DNA of 64,000 nucleotides, taken from the IMG/VR virus record IMGVR_UViG_3300048999_000166, positions 1 through 64,000 of that record; one strand, written 5' to 3'. The DNA is from a virus. This document shows, one piece after another, positions 37,901 through 47,363 of the stretch. Positions within the stretch are counted from its first letter, which is position 1, and each line of letters opens with the position of its first letter. Both the position numbers and the translations under genes were made by a program. The notes below the pieces were generated by a model. That model was given only the letters and a program-made list of their open reading frames with translations. It had not been told where the DNA came from and did no database searches.

Positions 37901-38680
37901 ATGGCCATCGACCTTAACCAGGTGACCGATGTCTACCCCGCGTACAAGACGCAGTGGGGCATCGAGCAGTACCTGTTCGGCGCACAGGGTAACGATCTGG
38001 AGCACAGCCGCAAGGCGGACAAGATTGACGGCTCCGGTTTCGGTACGCGGGTGCGCAACTCGCTGCCCGGTCTTCAGGATGGCTCTCTGAAGATCAAGGG
38101 CCTGGCCGCCATGGAAAAGGGCGCGCTGAACTGGCAAGTCAACCAGTGGTTCGGGCGCAAGTCCCCGATCAATGCTTGGTACGCCACTCAGGGGCTGACC
38201 GCGCTTTCCCCGATCACCATGCAGCCCAGCTCGATCATCGATGCCTCCATCAGCGCAAAGCTGAAGGACGCTGTTGATTTTAGCTTGGAGTTGGACGCGC
38301 GCGGCGCCTACAACGACGGTGTCATCCTGCTGTCGCCGAGTACCCCGCTCACCACCGCTTCGGGCACCGGCTCGCTGGATGACAACACCCTCTTCGGTGG
38401 CGCCACCCAGACCGGAGCCGCGGCTCAGCTGCACGTGTGGGCGATCGATGGCGGCACCAGCCCCGCGTCCGCGATCAAGATCCAGCACTCCACCGACGGC
38501 ACCACCTGGGTTGACCTGATCACCTTCAGCTCGGTGACCGCGATCGGGAGCCAGCGGGTCACGCTGCCCTCGACCACGGTGGTCAACGCGAAGGTGCAGG
38601 CGATCTGGACGAACACCGGCAGCCCGACCGGCGTGCAGGTGCTGCTCGGGTTCGCTCGCGGCGTCAACCTCGACGTCTAA
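37901..38680 (+). CDS. Major tail (tube) protein
   Basis: A 259-residue protein in the standard position before the assembly chaperones. The beta-rich N-terminal two thirds (KIDGSGFGTRVRNSLPGLQDGSLKIKGLA ... ISAKLKDAVDFSLELDARG) fit the tail-tube fold. The C terminus (IKIQHSTDGTTWVDLITFSSVTAIGSQRVTL) looks like an added beta domain exposed on the tail surface. Confidence 0.85.
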   Translation: MAIDLNQVTDVYPAYKTQWGIEQYLFGAQGNDLEHSRKADKIDGSGFGTRVRNSLPGLQDGSLKIKGLAAMEKGALNWQVNQWFGRKSPINAWYATQGLTALSPITMQPSSIIDASISAKLKDAVDFSLELDARGAYNDGVILLSPSTPLTTASGTGSLDDNTLFGGATQTGAAAQLHVWAIDGGTSPASAIKIQHSTDGTTWVDLITFSSVTAIGSQRVTLPSTTVVNAKVQAIWTNTGSPTGVQVLLGFARGVNLDV

Positions 38681-38684
38681 ACCC

Positions 38685-38942
38685 GTGCCGGAGTTCAACT
38701 CCGAGGCGGAATGGCGCGACTGGGTAAAGGCGGTCTGTACCAGCACTACACAGTTCGCCAGCGACGGGATCGCGGCAGTCAAGAGAATGCTCGATCCGCA
38801 CAATGCCATGGAAATGGATTGTCGGGTCAAGAAACACCCTGACTGCTGCGTTCTCTGCCGCCTCAACGATGACTGCGACAAAATCCCCCTGCATGTGCGG
38901 TGCCGTTGCACCCCAGAAATGTATTTCAAATTTGAAGACTAA
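38685..38942 (+). CDS. Small MuF-motif-like protein
   Basis: An 85-residue protein with GTG start. A helical N terminus is followed by CCVLCRLNDDCDKIPLHVRCRCTPEM, which repeats the Cys..Cys ... HxxCRC pattern at the end of MuF-like proteins. Here the motif stands alone, after the tail tube. It may bind metal and serve in assembly; its role is unknown. Confidence 0.65.
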   Translation: MPEFNSEAEWRDWVKAVCTSTTQFASDGIAAVKRMLDPHNAMEMDCRVKKHPDCCVLCRLNDDCDKIPLHVRCRCTPEMYFKFED

Positions 38943-38973
38943 CCGTAGATCGAGGAGGGGGAGGATACCCCGA

Positions 38974-39438
38974 ATGCCTGACACTGATGTCGCTGATGTC
39001 CCGGAGCTAGAAGTGGTCGACGCGGAAGTACCAGAGGAGGACGAGGAGGAGTTTGAACTCGTCACCAGCGCTCGTCAGCTCGCTCCCCCTCCGAAGCTGC
39101 GGACCGAAAAGGTCACCCTCAAGGACTGGCCGACCGTCTCCGGGAAGCCCGCTCGGTTCATCCTGTGGGAGATGACCGCGTCCGACTACGAGGACTTCTT
39201 CGACGCGGGCCGCATCTACAAGGATGGCGCCTTCGTCCGTTACAGCTCCAAGTTCGAGGATCTCCGCTTCCTGGCGTGGACCGTGCGCGACCAGTACGGG
39301 AACCGCCTGTGGTCGACCGTTGACATCGCCAAGGCCCAGCTCGGAGGGGTGGGTCGGGCCACCCTGAACCAGCTGCTGAACGCGGCCAACCGGGTCAACA
39401 GCGCGAAGGTGGCTAGCTCCTCGGGAAACTCCGACTAA
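38974..39438 (+). CDS. Tail assembly chaperone (upstream frame)
   Basis: A 154-residue protein behind GAGGAGGGGGAGG, in the gpG position just before the tape measure. The acidic N terminus (EVVDAEVPEEDEEEFELV) and the FILWEMTASDYEDFFDAGRIY segment are typical. A slippery site lies four codons before the stop and directs part of the ribosomes into the downstream frame. Confidence 0.85.
   Translation: MPDTDVADVPELEVVDAEVPEEDEEEFELVTSARQLAPPPKLRTEKVTLKDWPTVSGKPARFILWEMTASDYEDFFDAGRIYKDGAFVRYSSKFEDLRFLAWTVRDQYGNRLWSTVDIAKAQLGGVGRATLNQLLNAANRVNSAKVASSSGNSD
39423..39429 (+). other. Programmed -1 frameshift site GGGAAAC
   Basis: G-GGA-AAC is in the correct phase of the upstream frame (Ser-Gly-Asn before the stop). 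After a -1 slip, reading continues through LRLNPDELVAYDLAWALGF and on to the stop at 39701. This gives the gpG-T fusion found in most siphoviruses. Confidence 0.88.
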
Positions 39439-39701
39439 ACCCAGACGAGTTGGTTGCCTACGACCTAGCGTGGGCACTGGGTTTTGCACACCCCGACATT
39501 CTGCGTGAACAATTGTCTAGGTCGCAGTGGTTGGGGTGGCTGCAATGGATGGTCGTCAGAGGTCCTATCGGCCCACAGCGTATCGATTACTACACCTCCT
39601 TCTTGGCGCGGTATTCCGGCGGTACTTACCCGGCGGAGATCACCGTTGAAGAATTCGCTATGCCGTGGGACGAGTCCAATCCGGACAAATACAGGAAGTA
39701 G
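39429..39701 (+). CDS. Tail assembly chaperone extension (gpT-like, made by frameshift)
   Basis: The downstream part of the gpG-T fusion, 90 codons after the slip. It begins LRLNPDELVAYDLAWALGFAHP and contains SQWLGWLQWMVVRGPIGPQRIDYYTSFL, conserved in form among actinophage chaperones. The frame has no convincing independent start codon with a ribosome site. The fusion binds the tape measure during tail assembly. Confidence 0.85.
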   Translation, partial: LRLNPDELVAYDLAWALGFAHPDILREQLSRSQWLGWLQWMVVRGPIGPQRIDYYTSFLARYSGGTYPAEITVEEFAMPWDESNPDKYRK

Positions 39702-39716
39702 CGGGGGGAGTGCATC

Positions 39717-42700
39717 GTGGCCGTCATTCATCTTGACGTGACCGGTGACTGTACTGGCGCGGTCGATGCACTCAACAACACCTCGGCGGCGGTCGATGGC
39801 CTGCACGGCAAGACCGCCACCGTCGGGGTGATGGTCACGGGCGGCTCGGAGGCGGAGTCTGGCCTTCGGGGGGTCACCGCCGCCGGTCGCGAACTGAGCG
39901 GCACCACCATCTCGGTCGTCCTGGACTCCAGCGCGATCGCTATGGCCAGCAGCGATCTGGGCGGTCTGCGAGGCCAGGTTCGGGGCGCCGCCAGTGACCT
40001 CGACGCGATGGCCGGCAGCCGCGCGTTCAGCATCACCGACGGTGGCTCGATCAGCGGGATGTCGCGCGAGCTGGTGTCCGCGAACGCCGCGGCGAGCGGC
40101 CTGGCCCAGACGATGGGCCAGGCCGGCCACGCCGCGGGAGCCGCGGCGTCCGGCATCGACACCACCACCGCCTCGCTCGGCGGACTCTCCGCCACCGGCG
40201 CCGACGCGAGCGCCGGCCTCGACTCGATGACCAACTCCGCTCAGGAGCTGGAGAAGCGTCTCGGGTCGACCTCGCAGGTGGCCAAGGACGCTCGAACGGA
40301 GCTGAACGCGCTCGCGGGCGCGGGCGGTGGAGGCGGTGGTGGGGGAGCGCTGTCCGGCGGATTCGGGAGTTCATCTCCCGCGGTTCGAGCGGCCGCCGCC
40401 AACTACGCGCACTCCGGTTACGTCGCCCAGTACGGTCAGCCGACGCCTCCGGGCGGCGGTGGAGGCGGGGGCGGCGGTGGAGGCGGGGGCGGAGGAGGCG
40501 GAAGCGCGGGCGCTGGAGGGGCCCGCGACGATGAGGGCGGTGGCATGCGTGGCATGCACGGCCTGCTCCAAGGCGCCCAGATGGTTGGCCTCGTCGCTCT
40601 CGGTTCGGAGGCGGTTGCCGCCGCGGCCGGCGTCATGTCGGTCAACGCGGTCGTCAAGGACACTCCCGCGTTGGCACGCGCCGCCAACCAGTCGATGCTG
40701 GAGTTCGCCAAGGGGGTGCGCTCCGGTTCCGCTGGTGCCGCCGCCGAAGGGGTGCCCGCGATCCATGCGCTGGGTGCTGAGCTAGGCGCGCTCGGCAACG
40801 AGGTCGGGAAGATCGGTGGTGCGCAACTCGGCAATGTGTTGTCGAGCGTGGGCCAGCTGGCCGGCGGCGCCACGAGCGCACTGCAGGCTCTAGAGCCCGC
40901 GATCGGTCCGGCCATCTCTGGTCTGACCAACGTCGGGATGGGGCTGCTGGACGGTATCGCCAACCCGCAGGTTGCAGCAGCGGTGGGCGGGCTGGGCGAT
41001 GCGCTCTCCCAGCCCGGCATTCGCGCCGCGACCGCGGACATCGCTGCCGGCGTCGTGACTGACAGCGCGATCATCACCAGCGCCGCTGGCGACATCCTCA
41101 ACACGGTCGGGAACGTGTTGGAGGGAGTCACCGGCAGTCCCGAGGGCGCTCAGGACGTCAGTGGCGCCCTCATGGGCGGTGGTGGAGCCGCGTGGGCGGC
41201 CAGCAAGTTCGGTGTCAAGGGAGCCGGGCTGGGCATTGCTGGCGCGCTGGGTACCGCCGCCTTCGCTCAGGCTCAGATGGAGCAGTCGGCGGGCCGCGAA
41301 GACATGGTCGCGCCCGGAATGATCGGCGGCGGACTGGGCGCCATGATCGGCGGCATGGTCGGTGGTCCCGGCGGAGCTGTCGCCGGCTACATGGCTGGCG
41401 ACGCCCTCATGGAGGGCGCGCAGAACCTGCCCACCGCCGCTACGGATCCCTTCGATTCGAGCAAGACCGATAACTGGCAGAGCGCGGCCCTGGGCGTGGG
41501 CGGTGGCGCCCTAGCCGGTGGCGCCATCGGTGGCCTGATCGGTGGTGTGCTCCTGCCAGGCATCGGGGCGATCCCGGGTGCCATGATCGGAGCCACCCTC
41601 GGTGGTGGTGGCGGAGCCGCCTACGCGGCCTACGGCCCAGGCTCGGGCGGTGGAGGTGGTTGGGAGCAACATCTGGCCAGTGGCCAGAGCGTCCAGCCCA
41701 GTACCGCCGCTGGCAAGTACGGCTGGAGCGAGGACGCTCAGGGCAATCTGACGCCCAACAATGTCGCTCCTACCGCGGCTCAGCAGGCTGCCGCTACCGC
41801 GCAAGGCGGTACCGACCAGTCCATCATCCAGGCGGGCGGAAAGCTTACTTCCCCGGATGACATCCCGGACTCGATGAAGCCCGACCAGCCGAAAATCCCA
41901 GTGGGCGGGGGTTCTGGCTCGAAGGGGCTACAGGGCGACTCGGGGGCGCAGGTCTCCCAGCGCCAGCTCCAAGAGCTGGGAGTGACAAGCTCGTCCACTG
42001 CCGGTGGTCTTAACCAGACCGCTGCGAGCGCCCAGAACACCACAGCTGCGATGAATCGGCTGAGCAGCAGCGGGAGCAGTGTCAGCGCTCCGATGGAGCA
42101 GGTTTCGTCGGCCAGTACCCGGATGAATTCCGCGCTTAGCTTGACGGGCCAAAGTGCTGGTCAGACCACCCAGTCGCTCAACCGGACCGCTCAGGCTACG
42201 ACCTCGGTGGCGCAGGCGGTCACGCAGACCGCCTCCGCCGCACAGCCCGCGATGCAGTCCATCGCCAAACTGCCGGAACAGGCGTCGACCGCGATGTCCT
42301 CGGCCAGCTCGTCGGTGTCGTCCGGTGGTTCGAAGATGGGCGGGGAGATCCCAACCTCGATGGCCTCGGGAGTCAGGCAGCAGACCAGCCAGGTCTGTGA
42401 CGCGACAGCTGAAATGGCGGCGGCTGCCGCAAACTGCGGTAAGGCAGGCCTGAACGCGCACTCTCCGTCGCAGATCTTCGTCGACCTCGGTGTCGGTATC
42501 GGCGATGGTTTGGCGATCGGTGTTCGTGACAGCACTCCTACCGCAACCGCCGCAGTAGGCAGTGCGATGAAGCAGGTGGTGGCCGCGGGGCAAGCGGGCC
42601 TCGCGGCGGCGTCCCCCTCCGGGGAGTTCCGCGCGATGGGCCAGCAGGCTGTGGCCAACATGGCCAGCGGTACGCAAGGTTCCGGTCAGGCCGCCGCTGC

Positions 42701-43964
42701 TCGGGCGCAGCAGCCCAGCGTGTCGAACACGGCTCAGCTTCAGGCTCAATCGCAGATGCGGGACGCCTCCGACGTCAAGGCGCGCGAGGAGGCGAACAAG
42801 GCCGAGAAGGACAAGCGCGAACAGGACAAGAAGGATCAGGAAGCGATCCGGACGGGACAGCTCGACAAGCACGACATCGAGCGCCGCGACGAGGAGCAGC
42901 GGATCCTCAAGAAGGACCCGAAAGACCGCACGCCTGCGGAGCAGGAGAGGCTTAAGCGCGACAATGCCTTCGACGCGAACAAGCAGGGGCTGCTCGATCG
43001 CGGCATGACGCGAGACTCGGCCGAGCGCAAGGCGGGCTTGGAGGACATTCACAACAAGCACGCCGACGACCTACGACAAGGACGCAGCGATGCCGCGGAC
43101 GATGCGCGTGCACGTTCCTTGTTCGGACAAGGGTCGACGGGCGACCAGTTCCGCAACTCACCGTTCGCCACATCACAGTGGAACAAGCACATGGACGCCC
43201 AGCACAAGGCCCAGTTCGGTGCTCAGCACGGGATCACCCCCGGGCAGGCAGCTGGTGTTATGGGCGGCAACCAGTCGTTGTTCGACGCCCAGCACGATGC
43301 TCGAAGTAAGGGCGAGGGCGACGGCAAGGACTATGGCGGAGGGCTTTCCTCCGGTCTTGACAAGACCGGTGGCGATGTCGGTGATTCGGCCGGAAAGATC
43401 GGTCAGGCCGCTATCGATGCCGCCAAGCACAAGACCAAGACACACTCCCCGTCGATGGAGTTCTACGACATCGGAACCGGACTGGGCCAGGGCATGTACC
43501 TGGGCATGTCCGAGTCCACCACGGCCGCGTTCTCCGGCTACGACCCAGCGCCCGCCATCACGGGGTCGTTGAGCGGAGGACTCGGAGCCGCGGTTCAGAA
43601 CGCCTCCTCGGGCATTACGGGGATCGCCTCCAACGCTGGGCTCGCCGTGGGGTACGTGTGGTCGAGCAGCATGATGTCCGGGGTCAACTCCGTGCTGAAG
43701 TCGGCCGACTACCAGTCGATCTCGCTTCCGCAGATCGGTAGCGCTCTGGCGAAGACCGCACTCGGCACCGATGGCCTGCTAGGCCCAGCCGGTACGGGCG
43801 GTTCTATCCCGATTAACCAGGCGGTCTCGGTTCCGGCCGCACCAGCGGCTCCGATCGTCCTGAATGTGATGCTCGACGGCACGCCGTTCAAGCAGCTGAC
43901 CGTGCAAACGGTGTCGGATGCCCTTAACGCGCTGGCTGACTCTATTCCGCAGCAGGTCGGATGA
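39717..43964 (+). CDS. Tape measure protein
   Basis: A 1415-residue protein, the longest gene of the window, right after the chaperones. Mostly helical and Ala/Gly/Ser/Gln-rich. A run of glycines (about residues 241-263) and hydrophobic Ala/Gly segments (about 480-660: GGMVGGPGGAVAGYMAG) may insert into the host membrane on injection. A charged helix with a KDKREQDKKDQE run lies near 1020-1120. KAGLNAHSPSQIF and KTHSPSMEFYDIG are two HSPS motifs typical of phage tape measures. Tail length should be roughly 200 nm if 1.5 A per residue applies. Confidence 0.95.
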   Translation: MAVIHLDVTGDCTGAVDALNNTSAAVDGLHGKTATVGVMVTGGSEAESGLRGVTAAGRELSGTTISVVLDSSAIAMASSDLGGLRGQVRGAASDLDAMAGSRAFSITDGGSISGMSRELVSANAAASGLAQTMGQAGHAAGAAASGIDTTTASLGGLSATGADASAGLDSMTNSAQELEKRLGSTSQVAKDARTELNALAGAGGGGGGGGALSGGFGSSSPAVRAAAANYAHSGYVAQYGQPTPPGGGGGGGGGGGGGGGGGSAGAGGARDDEGGGMRGMHGLLQGAQMVGLVALGSEAVAAAAGVMSVNAVVKDTPALARAANQSMLEFAKGVRSGSAGAAAEGVPAIHALGAELGALGNEVGKIGGAQLGNVLSSVGQLAGGATSALQALEPAIGPAISGLTNVGMGLLDGIANPQVAAAVGGLGDALSQPGIRAATADIAAGVVTDSAIITSAAGDILNTVGNVLEGVTGSPEGAQDVSGALMGGGGAAWAASKFGVKGAGLGIAGALGTAAFAQAQMEQSAGREDMVAPGMIGGGLGAMIGGMVGGPGGAVAGYMAGDALMEGAQNLPTAATDPFDSSKTDNWQSAALGVGGGALAGGAIGGLIGGVLLPGIGAIPGAMIGATLGGGGGAAYAAYGPGSGGGGGWEQHLASGQSVQPSTAAGKYGWSEDAQGNLTPNNVAPTAAQQAAATAQGGTDQSIIQAGGKLTSPDDIPDSMKPDQPKIPVGGGSGSKGLQGDSGAQVSQRQLQELGVTSSSTAGGLNQTAASAQNTTAAMNRLSSSGSSVSAPMEQVSSASTRMNSALSLTGQSAGQTTQSLNRTAQATTSVAQAVTQTASAAQPAMQSIAKLPEQASTAMSSASSSVSSGGSKMGGEIPTSMASGVRQQTSQVCDATAEMAAAAANCGKAGLNAHSPSQIFVDLGVGIGDGLAIGVRDSTPTATAAVGSAMKQVVAAGQAGLAAASPSGEFRAMGQQAVANMASGTQGSGQAAAARAQQPSVSNTAQLQAQSQMRDASDVKAREEANKAEKDKREQDKKDQEAIRTGQLDKHDIERRDEEQRILKKDPKDRTPAEQERLKRDNAFDANKQGLLDRGMTRDSAERKAGLEDIHNKHADDLRQGRSDAADDARARSLFGQGSTGDQFRNSPFATSQWNKHMDAQHKAQFGAQHGITPGQAAGVMGGNQSLFDAQHDARSKGEGDGKDYGGGLSSGLDKTGGDVGDSAGKIGQAAIDAAKHKTKTHSPSMEFYDIGTGLGQGMYLGMSESTTAAFSGYDPAPAITGSLSGGLGAAVQNASSGITGIASNAGLAVGYVWSSSMMSGVNSVLKSADYQSISLPQIGSALAKTALGTDGLLGPAGTGGSIPINQAVSVPAAPAAPIVLNVMLDGTPFKQLTVQTVSDALNALADSIPQQVG

Positions 43965-43966
43965 TA

Positions 43967-44000
43967 GGTGCGGCACCCCGTTAGAGCCGGGTGCCGCACC
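43967..44000 (+). terminator. Hairpin after the tape measure
   Basis: A perfect 12-bp stem, GGTGCGGCACCC/GGGTGCCGCACC, with a 10-nt loop. No T-tract, so probably partial termination or RNA processing. Confidence 0.7.
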
Positions 44001-44025
44001 GCTCTATTAGCGTAAAGGGGGCTTG

Positions 44026-45696
44026 ATGGCTAGCTTGACGACCCAGGTTATCCGGCCGAATAGCACGCCTCAAGCGGGCACGGGTATTACCATCACCGGG
44101 ACCGGGCCGGCCAGTACTGTGTTGGCGGACAACCTGGATACCACTTTTATCTCCATTAATGGACTCTGCCGGCTGGATAACCAGGTTCTGCGGGTCGGGT
44201 TCCCCACCCCCACTATTCCAACGGGGGCGAAGGTTTATTCAGTAGGTCTTCGCCGCCGCACCTTTACTCAGATCGCCTCCACTCCAGCTCCCACTATTCC
44301 GGTGTGCAACCACTGGCTCCGGTCAGTGACCGGTTCGATCTCTATCGCCGGCCAGATTCAAGCTATTCAGAAGTACTTCTTCAACAGCAACTGCCCGACC
44401 TCTCCCCCGACCGCCCCGACCGTTCCGGTGTGGATCGAGGAGAACCTTGGGACGTTCCTCACCGGCCCTGGTGGGCAGCCGTGGGACCCCACCACCAACC
44501 TGGTCGGGTTGACCTACGACATCGGTCGCGACGATGCGAGCACCACCACCACGTTGAGCGTGAGCGCGGTCTACCTGGACGTCACCTACCAGCAGGCCAG
44601 CTCGATCACCGTCACCGGTCCGACTGGCACCGTCAGCTCGACGCGCCCGACGGTCACCTGGACCTACGCGAGCCCGGACTCGCAGCCGCAGGCCGCCTAC
44701 AACATCGCCATCTATACGGCGGCTCAGGTGGCCAGCCTCGGCTTCTCCCCGTTCGTCACGGTGCCGGTGCAGACCTCCGGGGTGACCCTGGGCGAAGATC
44801 TGTCCTGGACGCTCACCAGCGACGTCACGGACGGCACCTACTCCGCCTACGTCCAGGCGTTCTCGCAGTGGTCGGGACCGGGCACTTTCCCGACGGCGGT
44901 CGCTTCGACGACCTGGACGCGCGTCGCTACGCCGGCTAGCCCCCCGCCAGCGGCAGTGCTGAACACCGCGGTCTTCGACGTCACCAACAACCGTGTGCAG
45001 CTCGCGTTCCAACCGGGCGGCACCACTCCCGCGACGACCGCCTTCTTGGTGCAGGCCTCGCGCGACAACGGGACGAGTTGGACCGCCATCCCGAGCTTGT
45101 CCTACCTGCCCGCGAACGGGATGACCCCGCTCTCGGTCTACGAGTACACCGCTCCTCTGAATGTGCTCAGCCAGTACCGGGTGATCGCCTACAGCGGCTC
45201 GGTGTTGGTGGCGGCCCAGTCTCCCTCGAACGTCTTGTCGGTGACCCCGTTCGGGGACAAGCACTGGTTGAAGAATCCGAACAATCCGCTGCTCAACACG
45301 GTGCTGCCGGTCGCGGTCTCGAAGAGCGACACCGGCATCAAGGTGACCAAGCGCCGCACGATGGGCACCTTCTTCCCGCTCAGCGCCGATGGCTCGGAGG
45401 CGCTGCCGTTCATCGTCGGTGGTCCGACGCACGGCGACGAATACGAGATCGAGCTGTTCTTCGAACTCGATGACCTGCTCAACGTCTGGCCCGTCGTCGA
45501 TGAGCTGGACCGTACCGGCGGGACGCTGCTGCTGCAGAAGCCCGACGGCTCGCAGGTCTGGGTCGCGCTCGGCCCCGGAGCGAGTGGCCAGGACACCACG
45601 GAGAACTACAACGCGCTGCCCGGCGTCCCCACCCGAGTTCAGTGGCGGCGGCGGAAATTGGTCATGACCCAGACGCGCGTACCGGACTACTACTGA
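44026..45696 (+). CDS. Distal tail / minor tail protein with Fn3-like domains
   Basis: A 556-residue protein from ATG 44026 behind AAAGGGGG, first after the tape measure, where the distal tail protein is expected. It has two fibronectin-III-like segments (VTGPTGTVSSTRPTVTWTYASP near 200-300 and AAVLNTAVFDVTNNRVQLAFQPGG near 310-400). A final domain (DKHWLKNPNNPLLNTVLPV ... DTTENYNALPGVPTRVQWRRRKLVM) is common in actinophage minor tail proteins. Likely part of the tail tip with host-surface contacts. Confidence 0.8.
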   Translation: MASLTTQVIRPNSTPQAGTGITITGTGPASTVLADNLDTTFISINGLCRLDNQVLRVGFPTPTIPTGAKVYSVGLRRRTFTQIASTPAPTIPVCNHWLRSVTGSISIAGQIQAIQKYFFNSNCPTSPPTAPTVPVWIEENLGTFLTGPGGQPWDPTTNLVGLTYDIGRDDASTTTTLSVSAVYLDVTYQQASSITVTGPTGTVSSTRPTVTWTYASPDSQPQAAYNIAIYTAAQVASLGFSPFVTVPVQTSGVTLGEDLSWTLTSDVTDGTYSAYVQAFSQWSGPGTFPTAVASTTWTRVATPASPPPAAVLNTAVFDVTNNRVQLAFQPGGTTPATTAFLVQASRDNGTSWTAIPSLSYLPANGMTPLSVYEYTAPLNVLSQYRVIAYSGSVLVAAQSPSNVLSVTPFGDKHWLKNPNNPLLNTVLPVAVSKSDTGIKVTKRRTMGTFFPLSADGSEALPFIVGGPTHGDEYEIELFFELDDLLNVWPVVDELDRTGGTLLLQKPDGSQVWVALGPGASGQDTTENYNALPGVPTRVQWRRRKLVMTQTRVPDYY

Positions 45697-45709
45697 GGAG
45701 GAGCTGTCG

Positions 45710-46096
45710 ATGCAAGGTCGTACTCCTGATTTTGACGCCACCGCGCGGAAACCGCACACCGCTGTTTCTCGCGTTGATGTCATCCAGAAGGACGCCGTAG
45801 TCAACTACCTCCAGGTGCACGCGGGCGTGGTGACAGCGGATCGAGCAGCCGCTCTGATGCGGACTATCCAGGTGGAGGTGAGCGACCCAAATGGGGTGCT
45901 CACCCCGTTGGGAATGACGTCGCAGCTTGCTCCGTTCGGTACTCGAATGCAGGTATGGCGAGGAGTGCGCATCAAGAGTACCGAGGTTGTGACCGCGTTC
46001 TATAATGCGGCCAATCCTTGGACGCCGCTCACCCCGACCGGGGTGATGAATGGTGTCAAGATGGACACTGATGGCGGACTCGTCCTGGGACCGTGA
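45710..46096 (+). CDS. N-terminal part of a DUF5047-type tail protein (split gene)
   Basis: A 128-residue protein matching only the start of DUF5047 tail proteins: PHTAVSRVDVIQKDAVV, TIQVEVSDPNGVLTPLGMTSQLAPFGTRMQVWRGV. In intact members the chain continues through 'VPLG..ID.VTV'; that continuation occurs at 49300 in the 48881 gene, after about 2.8 kb of other genes. A short tail (FYNAANPWTPLTPTGVMNG) ends this half. The two halves may reassemble as separate chains. Behind GAGGAG. Confidence 0.75.
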   Translation: MQGRTPDFDATARKPHTAVSRVDVIQKDAVVNYLQVHAGVVTADRAAALMRTIQVEVSDPNGVLTPLGMTSQLAPFGTRMQVWRGVRIKSTEVVTAFYNAANPWTPLTPTGVMNGVKMDTDGGLVLGP

Positions 46097-46614
46097 CGAT
46101 GTTTGAAGCGTTGGCGGAGCATCCTAAGATTCTGGTGACCGGGCCAGGTCGTTCCGGAACGACTATCGCGGGGAAAATGATCGCGCAAGACACCGGCCAT
46201 CGATACGAAGATGAAGGAGGATTCAGAGGTAATCGCATAGACTTGTTTCGTGACCTGGTCGCCCGTGAGAGCGACGTAGTCGTACAGTGCCCGCTCATGT
46301 TTCGAGTTATTATCGACAACCCTCCGCCTGATGTGTTCGTCGTTGTTATGCGGAGGAACGTGGACGATATTAGAAATAGCTTCAACCAAGTATTGCGGTT
46401 GATGAACACCGCTAGCAACGTTGATGCTGGTGTGGTTGCCCAGGAGTATTACGATTACTGGGATGGACATGCTAAGCCATTTCCATTCCTTGAACTTAAC
46501 TACGACGCAATAACGGATCATTCGTTGTATGTGCCGCCGGAGCGCCGCGTCAACTTCGGGATTAAGCAGACCGAGGAAGGGGGTGCGGAATGGCCCAACA
46601 GCTACAATTCCTAG
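46093..46614 (+). CDS. Sulfotransferase-like P-loop protein
   Basis: A 173-residue protein with the sulfotransferase nucleotide-binding pattern: KILVTGPGRSGTTIAGKM (PAPS 5'-phosphosulfate loop, residues 12-29) and VVVMRRNVDDIRNSFNQ (the 3'-phosphate-binding 'RNP.D...S' region, 83-99). It is short for the family (usually 250 or more) and a clear catalytic base cannot be assigned, so a related kinase-like or minimal enzyme is possible. AT-richer than its neighbours. Placed between the two halves of a tail gene, it looks like acquired cargo. GTG start overlaps the previous stop. Confidence 0.7.
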   Translation: MTMFEALAEHPKILVTGPGRSGTTIAGKMIAQDTGHRYEDEGGFRGNRIDLFRDLVARESDVVVQCPLMFRVIIDNPPPDVFVVVMRRNVDDIRNSFNQVLRLMNTASNVDAGVVAQEYYDYWDGHAKPFPFLELNYDAITDHSLYVPPERRVNFGIKQTEEGGAEWPNSYNS

Positions 46615-47342
46615 ATATGAGCGTTTCGCTCACTCCTCCCGCTGGGTATTTGCAACCGCAGCCGATCCCATTGGGGCCGAACAGATTGCCCAATGATATC
46701 AGGCTAGCGTTTATTACCGCATCAGGCGTCACCGGCGGTTCGATGCTAGAGATGCAATTGCAGCCTGATCCCCCAACTGGGTTTACCGCCGCATACTCGA
46801 TCAATCCTGGACTTGAGACTCACGGGGTCTACTACCGCCGGATTACAGCCACTGACACCGACAACGTAAACGTAACCTGGGCCAAACCCACAAACTGGCA
46901 GCATTTCATGTTCGCCACCATGACCGTGCGTGGCGTGAGCCCCACCTCCACTCCTACGGGGGGCTGGTTGAGGCTCAGCCAGACCAGCGGTGACACAGCT
47001 GCGGTAGCGGCATCAGTGACCGTCCCCGGTCCCGGCGTCATGGTCTTCATGGCGGGCACTGTTCCTGACCCGTGGGCCAGCAGCGGTGTCGCGCCGTCCT
47101 GGGCGGTGGCCTTGGGAGCCCCCACTGGGTGGACGAACCTGGTGGCTACCGATAAATCCGGAGCGACCTTCTTTCAGTACGGTACGGATCCTAGTTTGAT
47201 CCTAGTGGCAAAGACATTCTCCGCTTCCGGAACAACGGGCGCTGTCTCATTCCCCAGTGCGCGAGGCGCTCCCGCTATGACGGGTCTGTACGTGTTCTTG
47301 ACGGCATCGTCGGATGTTTCAGTCGGCATAGGTGCGGCTTGA
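46590..47342 (+). CDS. Beta-rich virion protein
   Basis: A 250-residue protein starting inside the end of the previous gene. Its pattern (APAMTGLYVFLTASSDVSVGIGAA end; FMFATMTVRGVSPTSTPTGG middle; PGPGVMVFMAGTVPDPW) resembles the 51854 and 59053 proteins in having Gly/Thr/Ser-rich strands. Probably a tail-surface or fibre-associated domain. No enzyme motif. Confidence 0.65.
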   Translation: MAQQLQFLDMSVSLTPPAGYLQPQPIPLGPNRLPNDIRLAFITASGVTGGSMLEMQLQPDPPTGFTAAYSINPGLETHGVYYRRITATDTDNVNVTWAKPTNWQHFMFATMTVRGVSPTSTPTGGWLRLSQTSGDTAAVAASVTVPGPGVMVFMAGTVPDPWASSGVAPSWAVALGAPTGWTNLVATDKSGATFFQYGTDPSLILVAKTFSASGTTGAVSFPSARGAPAMTGLYVFLTASSDVSVGIGAA

Positions 47343-47363
47343 TCATTCCAGGAAGGGCGCTCC

